DNA of 64,000 nt from Agaricus subrufescens (Eukaryota; Basidiomycota; Agaricomycetes; Agaricales; Agaricaceae), in assembly GCA_029945375.1 (NCBI GenBank), contig CM057064.1, positions 1,736,001-1,800,000 on the forward strand, read 5' to 3'. The position numbers were made by a program, and so were the translations under genes. The notes under the pieces were generated by a model, which had not been told where the DNA came from, ran no database searches, and saw only the letters and a program-made list of their open reading frames with translations. Below are positions 48,249-60,385 of the stretch, piece after piece. Each line of letters begins with the position of its first letter. Positions within the stretch are counted from its first letter, which is position 1.

Positions 48249-51200
48249 TCATGATTTCTTATTCTTCGGTATAAAGATATTGGGAGCTTTTTTCGGGCGT
48301 TTAATAGGTAGTGGCGCCGGACGCTTGGCATTCTCTTGCTTGGTTGGTAACGATTCTTCAGCCGGTCTTTTGACTCCAATCACTTGCACGTTTTGAGGTT
48401 TGTTATTTGTATCATTGCTGGCGGAAGCATGGTTTGCAGGTGATTTAGTGGGAGAAGGAGGTTTGCTTGGTTGCGCATTTTTGAGCTCTTTGGGTTTGAA
48501 TAGGAATTCCGGTGAAGGAATAGGAGTTTCTTGAAGAGTTGGTTGGGGTGGTTTGGGAATAAGACTGTTGTTTGACGTAGAAAATGGTTTGGTAAAGTAA
48601 GTATGATCTGCCTAGAGTAGAACATTAGAGTCAATTTTGTATTGCGTTAGGCAGAACTTAGACATACTTCAACCAGACGCGAACGATCTCTTGCATCACC
48701 GACAATTTTGTGCCAATTTAAATCACTTCTTTCTAGGGTAGCCGCGTTCCCTAATATAAAGAGAGAAGACTTTGCCCTTGTCAAAGCAACGTTCATGCGC
48801 CGCACGTCTAATGAGAGGGTGGGTAAGAAAAACAGAAAGGGTAAACGGAGGCCTTACCTGATAAAAAGCCGACCGTTTGCAGGCCAGGTCCCGCTCGGAC
48901 ACATGACAAAATAATGATATCCTTCTCTTGTCCCTGAAAGCCATCAACGGTATTAAAATCAACGCGATTGAGGATGTCCTTTCCGAATCGCTGCTCAAAT
49001 TGGCGTTTGAGCTCTGCGATCTGAGCTCTATACATGGAAACGATGCCGACACGATAATCAATATCATTCATGTGTTGGCCATACTCAAGCCGAAGCCGAT
49101 TGAAAAGCGCCACAGCAACGCGACATTCCGCTGAATTCTTGATTGAGTGCCTATTCGTTTCTTCGAGACCTTTGGAAACATTGAAGAACTTGTAAGTTCC
49201 CAGATAGGAACTCTTATGCCATGGCCGGGCTGTCTTTTCAGCCATGTTCGGACCATCTTTGAGCTTGCCTTGGTAAAAGACTGAGCTTGGTAGTTGGCTG
49301 ATTTCGGGGTGCATACGATACTGGATACTAAATCAGGAGTCAGAGTGCGAAGAGTGCGAAAAGTGCGAAAAGTGTGAAAAGGTAAGTAGTTTACCTTAGA
49401 AGATGGACTGCGTCGGGTTGGGATTTCTGCATTCGAACGAATAGTGACTGATTGTATCGATATTTTGACGCCTTGAAAAGTTTCAGCGGTCTGTAGATTG
49501 CAATACTCGGAACGCATACCTCTTGTGAAAGGACCGTAGGTGGTAATTGCTGAGGGTCCCCGACTAAGATGCAGCGCTGGCAGCTATACTTAAGGGGAAT
49601 GAGGGTGCTAAGTTCTATGGCCTGAGCCGATTCATCAACGATGATCATATCGAAATCGAGCCGCTCGATGATTTCATGGCCAGCACCTGATAATGTTGAG
49701 CAGATCACGTCCGCCTCGAGAAGTACTTTTTGTCGTGTTGATCGGCGCAAGGCATCTAAGGCTCGGGAAGCTGATTTTTGTTCATCTTTGAGGCGATCCA
49801 TACGGCTAGCAAGACTTGATCGGCGTGCATTCAACTGAGCAATTTCTGATTGGAGGGTTGCTATCTGGGTCGTGTTCGGATCTTCTTCAAGTTTCCTGTG
49901 TAGCTGGTCCTTCTTGACTTTGATACCTTCGAGCTCTTTCCGTATTGTTATTATTTCTCCACCACTGTCACCGTCTTTCGGAGGATCAATCGCCAGGTCA
50001 ACCAGATAGTCAAGCGAAATGTCTTTGACAGACGCATTCATCGATTGTTCGGTACCGATACGAACCACCTTGATAGCCTCTCCACGCTTTTCAGGTCCCC
50101 TGTAGCCATCCTTGATACGACGTGCTATTTCATCTATCGCAGCGTTACTGGGTGCACAGAGCAGCACTTTGGGTAGCGGCGGCCGCTCAGCAGCGGGCCC
50201 GTTTCCGACATTTATAGGGACGGCAGGACGGCTTCTCTTGGAAAGGGCAAGCGACACTAAACCACAAATTGTCGATGTTTTTCCAGTTCCTGGTGGTCTA
50301 CATTGTTTCAGTGCTTGTCTAGTCTTCAGGATCGGGACGCGTACCCTTGAATCAACGAAAATCCATCAGTTGCCATACTTTTCAGGATCGCCGTTGCCTG
50401 AGGTTCGTTTATGTTGAAATCAGACATCGTCTTTCGAATCTCTTGTTTGTTGGTAAGTTCAACCCTTTTCAGTCGAGGTTGGAGTATCGTGTTGACAAAG
50501 TCGTAATAGGGTAGTGATTTGAGTGCAGCATACTCTCGGTGGAGGGTGCTCAAGCTGAAACCAGTCAAATGACTGAGGAGCAAACTTCTCCATGGAAGTA
50601 ACATACCTGATCACTTTACTTATTTTCCAGGATGTGGATATCTGAAGGCCAGGATCTCCTGCACCATCCTTGAAATAACAACGCAAAGAAGCTTGAACCC
50701 CCTGATAGTTGGATATGAAGCTTTTTGTTTTCGCCATGACACCCTCGTTAGTGTGTGGGTTTCGGAGGAGAACCACGTCTGTATCTTGAGCAAGGTAAAA
50801 CTCCTTTCGTACACCGGCTTCGAAAACTATGTCAATCTCAAGCCACTCGTCCACGTATTGCTTAGATGTAATCTTGCATTCGAGAATTTCTTGTGGCTCA
50901 TCTTTAGCCTGCACGATCTGTGCCCAACACTCCAACATAAGAAGAGGCTCGAAAACACGATGAAAGTGATTGAGGTCCATGAAGACATCAGGGACGGGGG
51001 TAAGATTCGTATTGAACCCAGGAGGCACCGGTCCATTATGGTCGTATTTCCAAGAAAGCAGAGTACGATGAAGGCCGGAGATATCGGGCCTCATTCTCTT
51101 CTTGGCTCTTTGAGCTTCTTCACGTTGCTTAATACGAAGCATTTTGATATCCTCCGCCATGGATACTGTCTCGAGCATTTTGATTTGCTTACGCTCAACT

Positions 51201-54200
51201 GGTTTCTTGATCTTGGGAGACTTAACGAACTTCTTCGCAAAGGTTGCCAGGCCACCAGCCGGGGCATCCGATTCAGATCCATCAGACTCAGAAGAGCTGT
51301 CTGAATCTACAGCTGCAGCAGCTTCGTTCCTGTAGCGTCCTTTATCCTTTGATCGTTGGTTAAGGACCTGTTTCTCGCTCGCAGAGGGAAGTCTGTAGTC
51401 GACCTTCTTCAGTGTGGAGACATTTGCTGTATTTCTTTCCCCTTTCATCTTGTCCAGATAGCTGCCGCTTATAGCTTGGGTCTGCTTTCGCTTGAGGGTG
51501 TCCATTTCTGCAGCCTTCGCTTTATTTTGCAAGGATGATGAAGATATTGATCGTTTCGTCAACTCTTGGACAGATTTCTCCTTCAGTTTGTCCTTCACTG
51601 GCTTATGTGCCTCTTTAAAGGCTTGTTCCGAAATAATCTTGATCTCATCGTCGTCATTATAAACGCTGAGGGCTTCCTCGAGAGCAGTGATACGAGATTT
51701 ATCGAGCCGGCTACGCGTCTGATTTATGTCCTTCCGAGCTGATTCGGCATATTTTGTTAACTTGGACAGTGCTGCTTCACAGGGTCGTATTCCTGTTTTA
51801 TTGAAGAGGTCAAGTAAGGATTGAAGAAGAGAGAACGACTGATGGAGAAGTTCTTCGTCGGTCAACCGCAGCCACCTCGTTAACTCGGTGAGGACATCCT
51901 GAAAGCAACTAATCATCTTCTGTCCCGTCTCGGATAGACTATCCACTGCCGTACTCGCTTTCCCTTTGCTTCTGCCTTGTTGTCGCCGGTAAAACGCGTT
52001 CGCCGCTCCCTCAATAACTTGCCACTGAGCCAACATATCCCGTCCAAAGATGAGTGCATCCCGCATCCACTCTACCATCTCCTCACTATCAAAGTAGATC
52101 GACCACGCAGGCGTACGTTTGAAAATGACGGCGATAGCCTTCGACATCAAAACCCACAGCTCAATCATCCGTGAAGCGGGGCCTTGGGAATCATCGCATC
52201 GTAGGAACGGGGGACTATGAAGGAGCCCATCAGCTCCAGAGCAAAGAGCTTCAATGACATCGGTGAAACACCGAACCAGTGACTTCGACAGTGAACAAGC
52301 TTCGGGTACCGTTGGCGCATATGTACAAAACCTATTAAGGAACTCCAGAAGTCCATCAATAGACTGATCCGGAAGGTTATCTAGCAGGGCACGAATGCAT
52401 TCCAAACGACCGTCAACATCGAAAGCCTCGCCAACCAGCGTCTTTGCGGTGGTGTGAAGATCATCGACAGGGGAAAGTAGGAGGAGGAGCACAGCCTTGC
52501 CAACCTTGGGACGCTTGAGGACGTCGGAGAGCTGGGAAGACGTACTGAAATCTGCAAAGCTCCTGACAGCATCCAGGAAACCCACACGGTGGGTAGACAA
52601 TGCGGAATTGATCGCAGTTATTACGGCACCCCCATTTGCATACGCCTCTCCAATATTGGTGGCCGATGAGAGCGACTTGAAGGTATCTTCATTCAGGATA
52701 TCGATGTGAGATACCTCAGAAGCAAGTATAAGAATCCTCGCAAGGCCATCGGGATCTTGGCGATGAATAGATTGGTAGACTTTGGGCCATAACCCAATGC
52801 GAATGGATAACGCTGGGATTTGGCTGAGTGGTTTCTTCAGCGTAATAAGGCCGAGGAGCCGGCAAGCTTCTGTGATGGTAGAGGACGTCTGCTGGACATC
52901 CAGGAGCAGAACTCCATCAAGGAGGTCTCTGAGAGCGCGCCGGGCCCGTGACCACTGAGGCTTATCGTAATCACGATGAAACGCCATACGAGTCAGGGTG
53001 TTGGCGTGGATATCCATTACAGAAAGTAAAGCTTTCTTTGCCTTCGGGTCGGATTGCCCACTAGCTTTTGTGAGAATTGAGGAGAGAAACTAAAAAAAGA
53101 AATGAATTGATGGAAATTTCGAGCTAGTGCACACACTCACGCGCGCAGCTGATTCAATTATATGCGTACGTGCATTACCAAATCTCTCGTGCTGCAGCTC
53201 TTCGAGTAGATAATCGGAGATTTTTGCTACAACAGTGTCGTAGATAGGTTCCATTTTTTGAACAGAGTGGAAGTACTCGAATATCCAAGACAAGTACCAG
53301 GGTTTCTCAATTGTTGATCCACCACTATCTGATTTCCGCAAAAGCTTGCCCAAAGCAGAATTATTCTTGATGACGTCAAACACGACCAGAGGATACTCGG
53401 ACGGTTCGTTGTCCCAGAAAGAAGTTTCTAACCGTTTAAGCAGGAAGTTGAAGCAGCGAAGTATTTCGACAAAATCTAATGGCAATGGTGAACATGTATC
53501 GGTTGGCAAAGCACAAAATACGCACGAATCTCAGTATCACTCAGGTGACGCGTCACCAGCTTACGGATATCGACTTTGCAGCGGCTGCTTTGCTTCAAAT
53601 ACTCAACGGGAACGAAACGCAATGCTGAGTTTAAACCGGCCCAAATCTCAAAACTATCTTGAGTAAAATTAAGGAATGAGAAGGGCCCAGGAGAGGGTCC
53701 TGAGGAATCCCGTGATGTGAGGCCATAAGTAAGGGCCTCGAGGGACTTCATGTGGCTCCCTGTGAAATTATCAACAGAGATAGGGCCTGATGGATAGAGG
53801 GACATTTGGGAGTTTGCCCATTGCCGCAATGCAGGAGTCTGCTCAACAAGTAGAGCAAGCACCCCTGGAGGAATTGATATAGTGGGCCAATCTCGAAAGG
53901 CTGTACGTGGAGGTATAGAGTGAATAATGCTTTGAATTCGAGAGTCCGAAAAGATGGCCCAATTTGACATCATACGAAGTACGATGGGAGAAGGAACATC
54001 CGAAAGAGTCTGAACCACGATATTTGAATTTTCAGAATCGATTCCAAAATGTTCGAGTGACTTTAACATCTGTTCGATATCCCAAGAGTCAAAAGTCGAC
54101 CAAAAATTATCCATTATAGCAGAAGAAAATCTGGCAAAATACCTATTTACACGTTGTGAGCCCACCAAAAACGTAAATTTTGGGAAACTCACGTCATTCT

Positions 54201-54509
54201 CGAGCTCCCCTTGACCTTTTCAAATTCAACGATACAATCACAGCACCCAACAAAGCAAGTATTTAAATGACCCCGCCATGTCTCAGCTTCCGACCCGTCA
54301 TAGGCGAATAGCCTAAGGAGAAATGATGCGGCCCCAATTGTCGTCGAGCTTGCACGTTGACAATACCAGTGTAACTTGCCATTTTTGTCTTTGGATACAG
54401 CCAACAGGTGGTTGTAAATTCGTCCTAGAATTTGGTCTGTAACGCCGGTATTATCAACGGGATCGTCGCGCAGGCCCTCGAGGAGCGTCGCGATGTCCTT
54501 GTTTTCCAT
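48249..54509 (-). CDS. SEN1: SEN1/senataxin superfamily 1 helicase
   Basis: Sen1 is a nuclear 5'-3' RNA/DNA helicase that terminates noncoding transcription and removes R-loops. The start is MENKDIATLLEGLRDDP. The long N-terminal helical region fills about 1,100 residues, with most of it in a single 2.5-kb exon, and includes low-complexity linkers (SDSSSESDGSESDAPAGG). The helicase core reads INEPQATAILKSM (Q-type), LIQGPPGTGKTSTICG (I, across an intron), LLCAPSNAAIDEI (Ia), MIIVDESAQAIELSTLIPL (II), ILVGDPQQLPPTVLS (III), SIQYRMHPEI (IV), TVDGFQGQEKDIII (V) and RRMNVALTRAK (VI). The C-terminal tail is basic (KRPAPLPIKRPKKAPNIFIP) and ends KNKKS. Motif II is DESA rather than the DEAA common in Upf1-like proteins. 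Length is near 1,950 residues, like Sen1 (2,231). Confidence 0.93.
49343..49380. repeat. Short tandem repeat inside a SEN1 intron
   Basis: On the + strand AGTGCGAA-like units repeat four times (GAGTGCGAAGAGTGCGAAAA and on). It lies in the 67-nt intron 49328-49394 that interrupts helicase motif IV. On the coding strand it gives a CT-rich tract before the acceptor, and so may serve as polypyrimidine tract. Confidence 0.6.
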
Positions 54510-54712
54510 ACGGGCAACGACTACGCCTCGTGTGGCCTATACAAATGAAGAGGTTGGATCGATGGATTGAGACAAGGGGATAGTCTCTATTCCGACCAAT
54601 GAGTTGAAGCTGGAATGAGAAGACGAGCACTTAAAAGTTGCCAAAAACGCGTGGAGTCACAGCCTTAATTAAGTTTCCCCGTGACTTGGGCCCTCCCTTC
54701 CCAACTGTCAAA
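54510..54712. promoter_or_regulatory. Divergent promoter between SEN1 and translin
   Basis: This 203-bp gap separates the two start codons. No TATA box is evident. Both genes act on RNA or nucleic acid ends; shared control is possible but not shown. Confidence 0.4.
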
Positions 54713-55747
54713 ATGGACGTTCACAACATCGACAAGCTCAACAGCCTGTTGGACAGGGACGTTGAGACACGAGAAGTACATTCTACTGTTATCCTCCGCC
54801 GCCCAGCACCAGAGTTGATTTTCTTACTTTACAGAAAATAAAAGAGCAGGTCGATGAACTCGATAAGGCGGCTCGCACTATGTCTGGCCTTCTTAACAAG
54901 GTCCACTCCACTCCTTCGACTGAACGTCAGTCCAAGTTTTCCCGCTGAATGTCACTGGATGACATGATACATAATTGCTCAAGAGCCCTCCTAGTCCCAC
55001 CTCTCCTCGATTCTATTCAGCCTGTACTCGAGTCCTTTCGAGGGACCATACTCCGTCTGGCATCTATTGTCCCTGAAAATGAATTCTGGCGTTGGAAAGA
55101 CATGTGGGTTCACTCGTTGCGGACCGCCGTTTTTGCGGTTGCCCTTGTTGAATACTTGAAAACTCGCGACCTTGTTTCCTTGCAACAAGCCTCCGATACG
55201 CTCGGCTGTAAGAAACTCATTATGGTTATGGTCTTGTCTCAAGATCTTAAATCTCACTGTTGCTTAATCACCTAGTCAAGGCAGAGTGGGCAGATCGCAT
55301 AACACTGTCTGTAGAGGACTATTTACTCGCCCTGATTAACCTAGTCAACGACCTCGTATGGTCATCAGCCATGCACATCAGAATTCCTCAACTCATCCTG
55401 CTTTATTAGTCGCGTCTGGCAGTCAATAGCGTTACACTTGGTAATTTCGAGGAGCCCATTAAAATCTCGATATTCGTCAAAGATCTTTTTGCGGGGTTTG
55501 CAATGGTAAATCGTAATTTTGATGACCTCTTTTCGCGACTAGTCTTCTCGGCTGACAAGTGCCTACATAGTTAAACCTTAAAAACGATGTTTTGCGGAGG
55601 CGTTATGATAGCCTAAAGTACGACATCAAAAAAATAGAGGAAGGTTCGACCTCTTTTGCGCTCGATTGTAGAAGAGACATTGACTGGACTCCTTACTCAG
55701 TTGTATACGATGTATCCTTGCGAAAGCTTGCCCCACCCACCTCGTAG
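54713..55747 (+). CDS. TSN: Translin, subunit of the C3PO ribonuclease complex
   Basis: Translin forms an octameric shell with its partner TRAX and handles small RNA fragments, including tRNA leaders in fungi (Neurospora C3PO). The model has seven or so small exons: MDVHNIDKLNSLLDRDVETR, EKIKEQVDELDKAARTMSGL, LPPLLDSIQPVLESF, FAVALVEYLKTRDLV, VKAEWADRITLSVEDYLLAL, SRLAVNSVTLGNFEEPIKI, FVKDLFAGFAMLNLKNDVLR and YDSLKYDIKKIEEVVYDVSL (given in parts, in order). The end RKLAPPTS stops at 55747. The last blocks match human translin closely (RLSVNSV, LNLKNDSLRKRYDGLKYD). Length is about 230 residues, the family norm. No TRAX gene is in the window. Confidence 0.9.
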
Positions 55748-55971
55748 AAGTATCTGTATTACGTGTCGTCTACTTATATTTTGTACTACATAAAGTTTGT
55801 TGGCCCGGGCGCCACAAGTGGCCAAGTGCCGCGTGCGGAGTCTGAAAGTACAAGGTTGAATATGGAAATATGAGCTACTTACATCAACCATCCCTAGCGT
55901 CCAGTTTCACGCAATTTATGCTCAGGCAAACGTGCTGGTGCCGGCACGTTGCTTCGTGAAACCAAGCATAC

Positions 55972-57288
55972 ATGGACAAGCGACGAGGTATAGCTAGGCC
56001 CGCTACTTCAGAGGGTACGTTTCAATCCAGAGCCTCTTGTTCTCCTCGTCCTTTTGTCGGTGATTGAAATGACGTTGTCACGTTCCGTTGTTCCCTTGCC
56101 TTATTCGATTTGATTCGTTTGGCTCACGAGATTCTAACATACAGAAGTAGAGTACTGGACGCAAGCTGCAGAAGCCATTAGGGCTGTAACCAATAATTTT
56201 CCAATCAACTCGACGACGGAGACTATAGGGAAAGTCAATAGGATGATTTCTGCTTGGCCAACCGATGATACGCTGCCTGCTGAAGGTTTTGATGCTGTTA
56301 AGCAAACCTACAAGAAACTTTATAATGGCCTGCGTGACATTGCAGATAAAGCCGCTGGAGAAGAGAAGTGCGTGATTTCCCTTGGACTCGCAACTCCGAC
56401 AAGTTATTCAGCTGACCATAGGGCCCTTGACGATGCTATTGAGCGTGTTGAAGTATTAATAGCACTGAGAAGGGCACCTGCCGAAACGCAAGGTAAGACC
56501 AGTCGTCACCTTTTAAATTTCACTTCCTCTCGTTTGACAAGTGTTTTAGAGAAACGAAATAAACGACCGCGATCTCCTTCCGGTAACCTGAACTCTTCTG
56601 GGCTTAATCCAATGAAGAACTCTATCACCATCCCTGCAAGAGGGTCCGTAGGTCCGAGTGGCGTCAGTCAACGTGACTTGAAATTTAAGAAGGATGGAAG
56701 GGTTGATAGATCACCTCTGCAAGCGGGTCGTAAAGTAGCCTTTCACCCACCCCCTAACAAAGGAGCTGGTGGAGATACTGATGAAAATACGTGGATTTTG
56801 GCACTCGTCACCAGATGCCTGTCTAGTACCAAATATGAAGTGCAAGACGCTGAGCCGCAGGAAGACGGACAACCGGGCGTGTATGTCCTTTCACCTACAC
56901 GAGTTTCTCATATAAAACAGACACTTTTACACAGAACATATACCGCGAATATAAAGTCTATCATACCCCTACCAGATCCGAATGCTGGACCCGGAAGCCC
57001 GGACCACGTCAACTCCTATCAAGAATTTCCTGGGGGCTCTACAGTAATGGCTTTGTACCCCGACACCAGCTGTTTCTATCGAGCTGAGGTGATTGCAACT
57101 CCGAAGGAAATGCAAGGTGGTGGCCGCGTAAGTGTGAATGTTCTTACCAAAGGGGACAAATCTGACGATTTAAGCAGAATGTACCATCCTCTAAGTACAT
57201 GCCAACATACAAATTGAAATTTGAGGATGATGATAACCAGGAACACACGGTTGCGGCACAGTGGGTTGTTGATTGGCCTGGAGCATGA
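55972..57288 (+). CDS. SGF29: SAGA-associated factor 29 (Sgf29), tandem Tudor protein
   Basis: Sgf29 is the SAGA/ADA acetyltransferase subunit that reads methylated histone H3 Lys4. The start MDKRRGIARPATSE is joined through an intron to EVEYWTQAAEAIRAVT, a coiled-coil N-terminus. The middle is a Ser/Pro-rich linker (EKRNKRPRSPSGNLN). The SGF29 C-terminal domain begins at RKVAFHPPPNKG: WILALVTRCLSSTKYEVQDA, GVYVLSPTRVSHI, TVMALYPDTSCFYRAEVIA and, after a small intron, PTYKLKFEDDD and WVVDWPGA. The aromatic residues of the second Tudor (ALYPDTSCFYRA, FEDD) that form the methyl-lysine pocket are present. Confidence 0.92.
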
Positions 57289-57461
57289 AGTTGGGAATGG
57301 GATGATCTATCATTCGCGTGTAACTTATTGGAATCTTTTTGTGTACGACATATGTAAACCACAGACTAAAATGTATAGTATTTATGACAGGGAGCCAAGT
57401 CAGAGTATCTAAGTCGCTCGGGGGGTGGGAGCTTGGATTTGGGGTGCTGGTAGAAAAGGAC

Positions 57462-57469
57462 TGACGTCA
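57462..57469. promoter_or_regulatory. CRE-like palindrome TGACGTCA upstream of the small heat-shock gene
   Basis: The perfect 8-bp ATF/CREB site lies about 95 bp before the start of the HSP20 gene. Such sites respond to stress-activated bZIP factors (for example Atf1 in fission yeast). Use here is inferred from position. Confidence 0.45.
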
Positions 57470-57562
57470 CATTTGTGGAACCTGGGCATTTCGAGTAAGC
57501 CCGGTGGGGCGCATACTTAAGTGGTTGCAGTGTCGCCTTTCGTAGGCCCCAGACTCTCCACG

Positions 57563-58218
57563 ATGTCTATTGCACGTCAACTTTTTCGCGAGTTTCGCCC
57601 CTTCTTTCGTATGCTAGATGAGCCTCTCTATAGGCGTGCTCCTCCCGGTCTACTTTCTTCCGACGCTATGCGCCGGTTGGAACAAGAAAATCGGCTTGCA
57701 GATCCATTTGTTGGTCTGAACATGATGACTTCCCCGGCCGTCGATGTGACGGAGAAAGGAGATAAATATATTTTGGACGCCGATCTCCCCGGAGTTTCGA
57801 GAGAAAACCTGCAAGTTCGTCTTGGAGACGGAAACCAAAGTATCACAATTGAAGGAAAGGTCACTGAAAAACTGGCTTCTGGAGCCTCTGAATCTGCGAC
57901 CCAAACAAGTGGCAAATCCAACAACGTTACAGATGCCGAGTATACTGATGGTATGTGTGTCCATTTGAATTTCCCATTATTGCAGGTTTATAAGGGAGTA
58001 CAGCATCCAAGTCCACCTCTGAGACGAAAGACGAGGAAAACGCCACGCAAATCTCTGCGGAGCGTCCGTATACGAGGAACATGTCGTTTACGCGGACAGT
58101 GTGGCTGCCGCGTTCGGTGGATCCGAACAGTGTGACGGCAAAGCTGCAGAACGGAGTGTTGAGCGTCGCGCTAAGCAAGGCAGGTGAGCCGTCGGGACGA
58201 GTGGTGAAGATAGAGTAG
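57563..58218 (+). CDS. Small heat-shock protein, HSP20/alpha-crystallin family
   Basis: This is an ATP-independent chaperone of about 200 residues. The start is MSIARQLFREFRPFFRML. The alpha-crystallin domain begins at TSPAVDVTEKGDKYILDADL, with PGVSRENLQVRLGDGNQSI and TIEGKVTE. A Ser/Thr-rich insertion (about 50 residues, partly spanning the only intron, roughly 57951-58001) interrupts the domain before YTRNMSFTRTVWLPRSVDP. The signature turn NGVLSVALSKAG and the end GRVVKIE follow. The insertion is typical of fungal Hsp20s. A CRE-like element lies in its promoter. Confidence 0.92.
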
Positions 58219-58335
58219 CCGAGTTAGCTAGTTAGCTTGAATCGAGAATAGAAAGCACGCGTGACTGGACTGATGCTGAGACTCATCACCCAAGTCGCCA
58301 GGGCCATTCCCTACTGTTCACATCTTCCCCCGCTC

Positions 58336-59932
58336 ATGCCCCGGTCAGACGCCCCGTATCCCCCCAACCCCGAGGATAATGACGACGAAAACTCGCCCCT
58401 CGATAACTTCACAACGGACGTGCCTCCCGATGCCGTCGATGACGCCATTACAGAGTCCGAACAAGATGCTGAGGAAGAGATTGACCAACTTGATTCCGAT
58501 TCAGACGCACCACCGGAACCGCAGCAACCGCAGCAACAACAAGAGCAGCAACAGCAACAACAACAGCCGGATGGCCCCGCACCGAAAAAACCACCCCCGT
58601 CTAGGTCTGGCGAGCGTCGACCCGGTCAGACACTGTTACCCTCTGTCAGAGTAGAAAACATTCTACAAGCCGAAGGTACGCCGAATATTCCTTCTTTTCT
58701 ATGCTTCCTAACCATTCGTAGGATTATTGGGTAACCTCAATCTCTCAAAAGAGGGTATATTCCTACTCTCAGTCGCCACTGTACGTGCAGTCTGCTGTTT
58801 TCCATATCTGAGGCATAGTTAATGATGCTCAAATTAGGAAGAATTCATTAGACAATTTGTCAAACTTGGGCATGAGCGTGCATCACACTTTACCAGAAGC
58901 ATGGTCAGGTTCGACGATATGGGTACGCTAGTATCTACTATATATACTTAGACGCTTATGCTTCGTTGCGCAGCTGCTGTTGTGAGGGAGCGATACGACT
59001 TCCATTTCCTACACGGTGAGTCAACCTTGGTTCGAGTAACCGTTATAACTAACTCTAATAACTGTGCTCAGATACAATTCCAACACCCAGGCCCTTGGCC
59101 AGCGCCTTTCATGAAAGGAATAGACGAGAAAGGGAATTACTCAAGGATGATCCTGCTATGCAATTTCAGGGTCACGGCCCACAACAACCGCCTTCTCCTG
59201 GCCTCCCGCCCGTATTGTAAGTTTTTCATAGCTGGGCCCTGCCAGTCTTACTGACTAGCTGGCAGGGTAAACGGACACCACATAGTCGCCGTCGAAACGC
59301 CTTCTGGTTTAGACTCCGCTTCCACTTCTAGGATGAAATCTATAGATTGTGCGCGCCTACCAAACAAAAGACCATCGGGCTCGAAAATATCTTCTACTGT
59401 TCCCTCGCGCGCCTCCTCCAGTTCAAATGCTGGAAAACGACCATTAAATGAACCAACAGAAACATGGGAAGAGTGGAAGGAGAGGAGTCGCAAATTGTAT
59501 GGCACCGGCGAGAGTTCCCGACAGAAAACTCTTCAGCCACACGCTATCATGCCTAACGGCACTGTCACACCTCACCACCCCCTTCTACACGCTAGTCAAA
59601 GCTTTCCCGACATTCCACGATATCCCTCTGCTCCTCATTGGGATGGTCCTGAGCCTTTTGCTCATCAAGGAGGGCCCCGGACATCTGTACCAATCTTGAA
59701 TGGCCATCCCTCCAGCCCTCCCCAAGACAAACCACCATCCTGGACAAGTGGTTTGACCGGGCCAGGCAGCGCTTTTCTCCAAGGACCTGGTGGTCCATTT
59801 CCTCCCCCACCTCCTCCTATTCCTCCGAGCCACCATACTCCAACCGCTGGACCATCATCACCTTCCTCTATCCCTCAGTCTGGTCGGACTATATATTCAG
59901 CGGGGAGTCGTAATGTAGAGAATGCCGATTAA
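58336..59932 (+). CDS. Histone-fold protein of the POLE4/Dpb3/NF-YC group
   Basis: The histone fold is spread over five small exons: LLPSVRVENILQAEG, LLGNLNLSKEGIFLLSVAT, EEFIRQFVKLGHERASHF, AAVVRERYDFHFLHD and TIPTPRPLASAF. The last helix with DFHFLHDTIP resembles POLE4/CHRAC15 and Dpb3 (a DNA polymerase epsilon and chromatin-remodelling subunit) more than NF-YC. The N-terminus is acidic and carries a polyGln tract; the C-terminal half is Pro/Ser-rich and disordered, ending NVENAD. I prefer the ATG at 58336 (MPRSDAPYPPNPEDN); an in-frame ATG at 58273 would add 21 hydrophobic residues. The partner subunit is not in the window. The exact complex is undecided. Confidence 0.78.
58522..58566 (+). 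repeat. CAG/CAA repeat encoding polyglutamine
   Basis: The tract encodes QQPQQQQEQQQQQQQ within the acidic N-terminus of the histone-fold gene. The mixed CAG/CAA codons suggest it is stable. Such tracts are common in fungal nuclear proteins. Confidence 0.8.
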
Positions 59933-60385
59933 TATGCCTCATTATACGCTCCGTCGTTGTTCTTTGCCGTGCTCACGACTTTCGGCCTTCATAAACGAAT
60001 TCGTACGGGTTCATATCCTAATTTACACCTCCTGTATTGCTATGTCACGAGATTGGAGAGAAAACTGGGTGAAGACACAGGTAAATTCAGGCTTATTTTG
60101 CCTATAATCGGTCCCTAATAATAAAAAGTCTACTGCCTTCACGACTCGCATTAGAACATGGCATCCATAGTTTATGATGACGCAACGTGGCTAGCACTTG
60201 TAGCCGTTGCTTGTGATTGATCCCTGGCAATCTGAGGCATCCCATGACCATCCTGGTCGCCGCTTTGACCGATATCGATCTTTATCTGTATTGACTATAT
60301 ATAAGTAGAAACTGGTCAACTAGGACGTCGGATGTAAACCCAAGCCTCCAGTGCTCGGCTGACATACTGAAACCTACACTCCACT
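59933..60385. other. Intergenic stretch before the 2-oxoglutarate oxygenase
   Basis: No gene is seen in this 453-bp stretch. It includes the 3' end of the histone-fold gene and the promoter of the oxygenase, with a TATA box listed separately. Confidence 0.5.
60296..60305 (+). promoter_or_regulatory. TATA box of the 2-oxoglutarate oxygenase gene
   Basis: TATATATAAG lies 81 bp before the start codon, the usual distance for a fungal TATA element. It is the clearest TATA box I noticed in the window and suggests regulated rather than constitutive expression. Confidence 0.5.

Noticed and set aside
58261..58335. Membrane or presequence-like N-terminus of the histone-fold protein from ATG 58273
   Set aside because: A hydrophobic leader does not suit a nuclear histone-fold protein. 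The acidic start at 58336 is more likely, though the upstream ATG cannot be excluded.
59029..59041. GGTTCGAGTAACC, resembling a tRNA T-loop (B box)
   Set aside because: It lies inside a roughly 60-nt intron of the histone-fold gene with no room or pairing for acceptor, D or anticodon arms.
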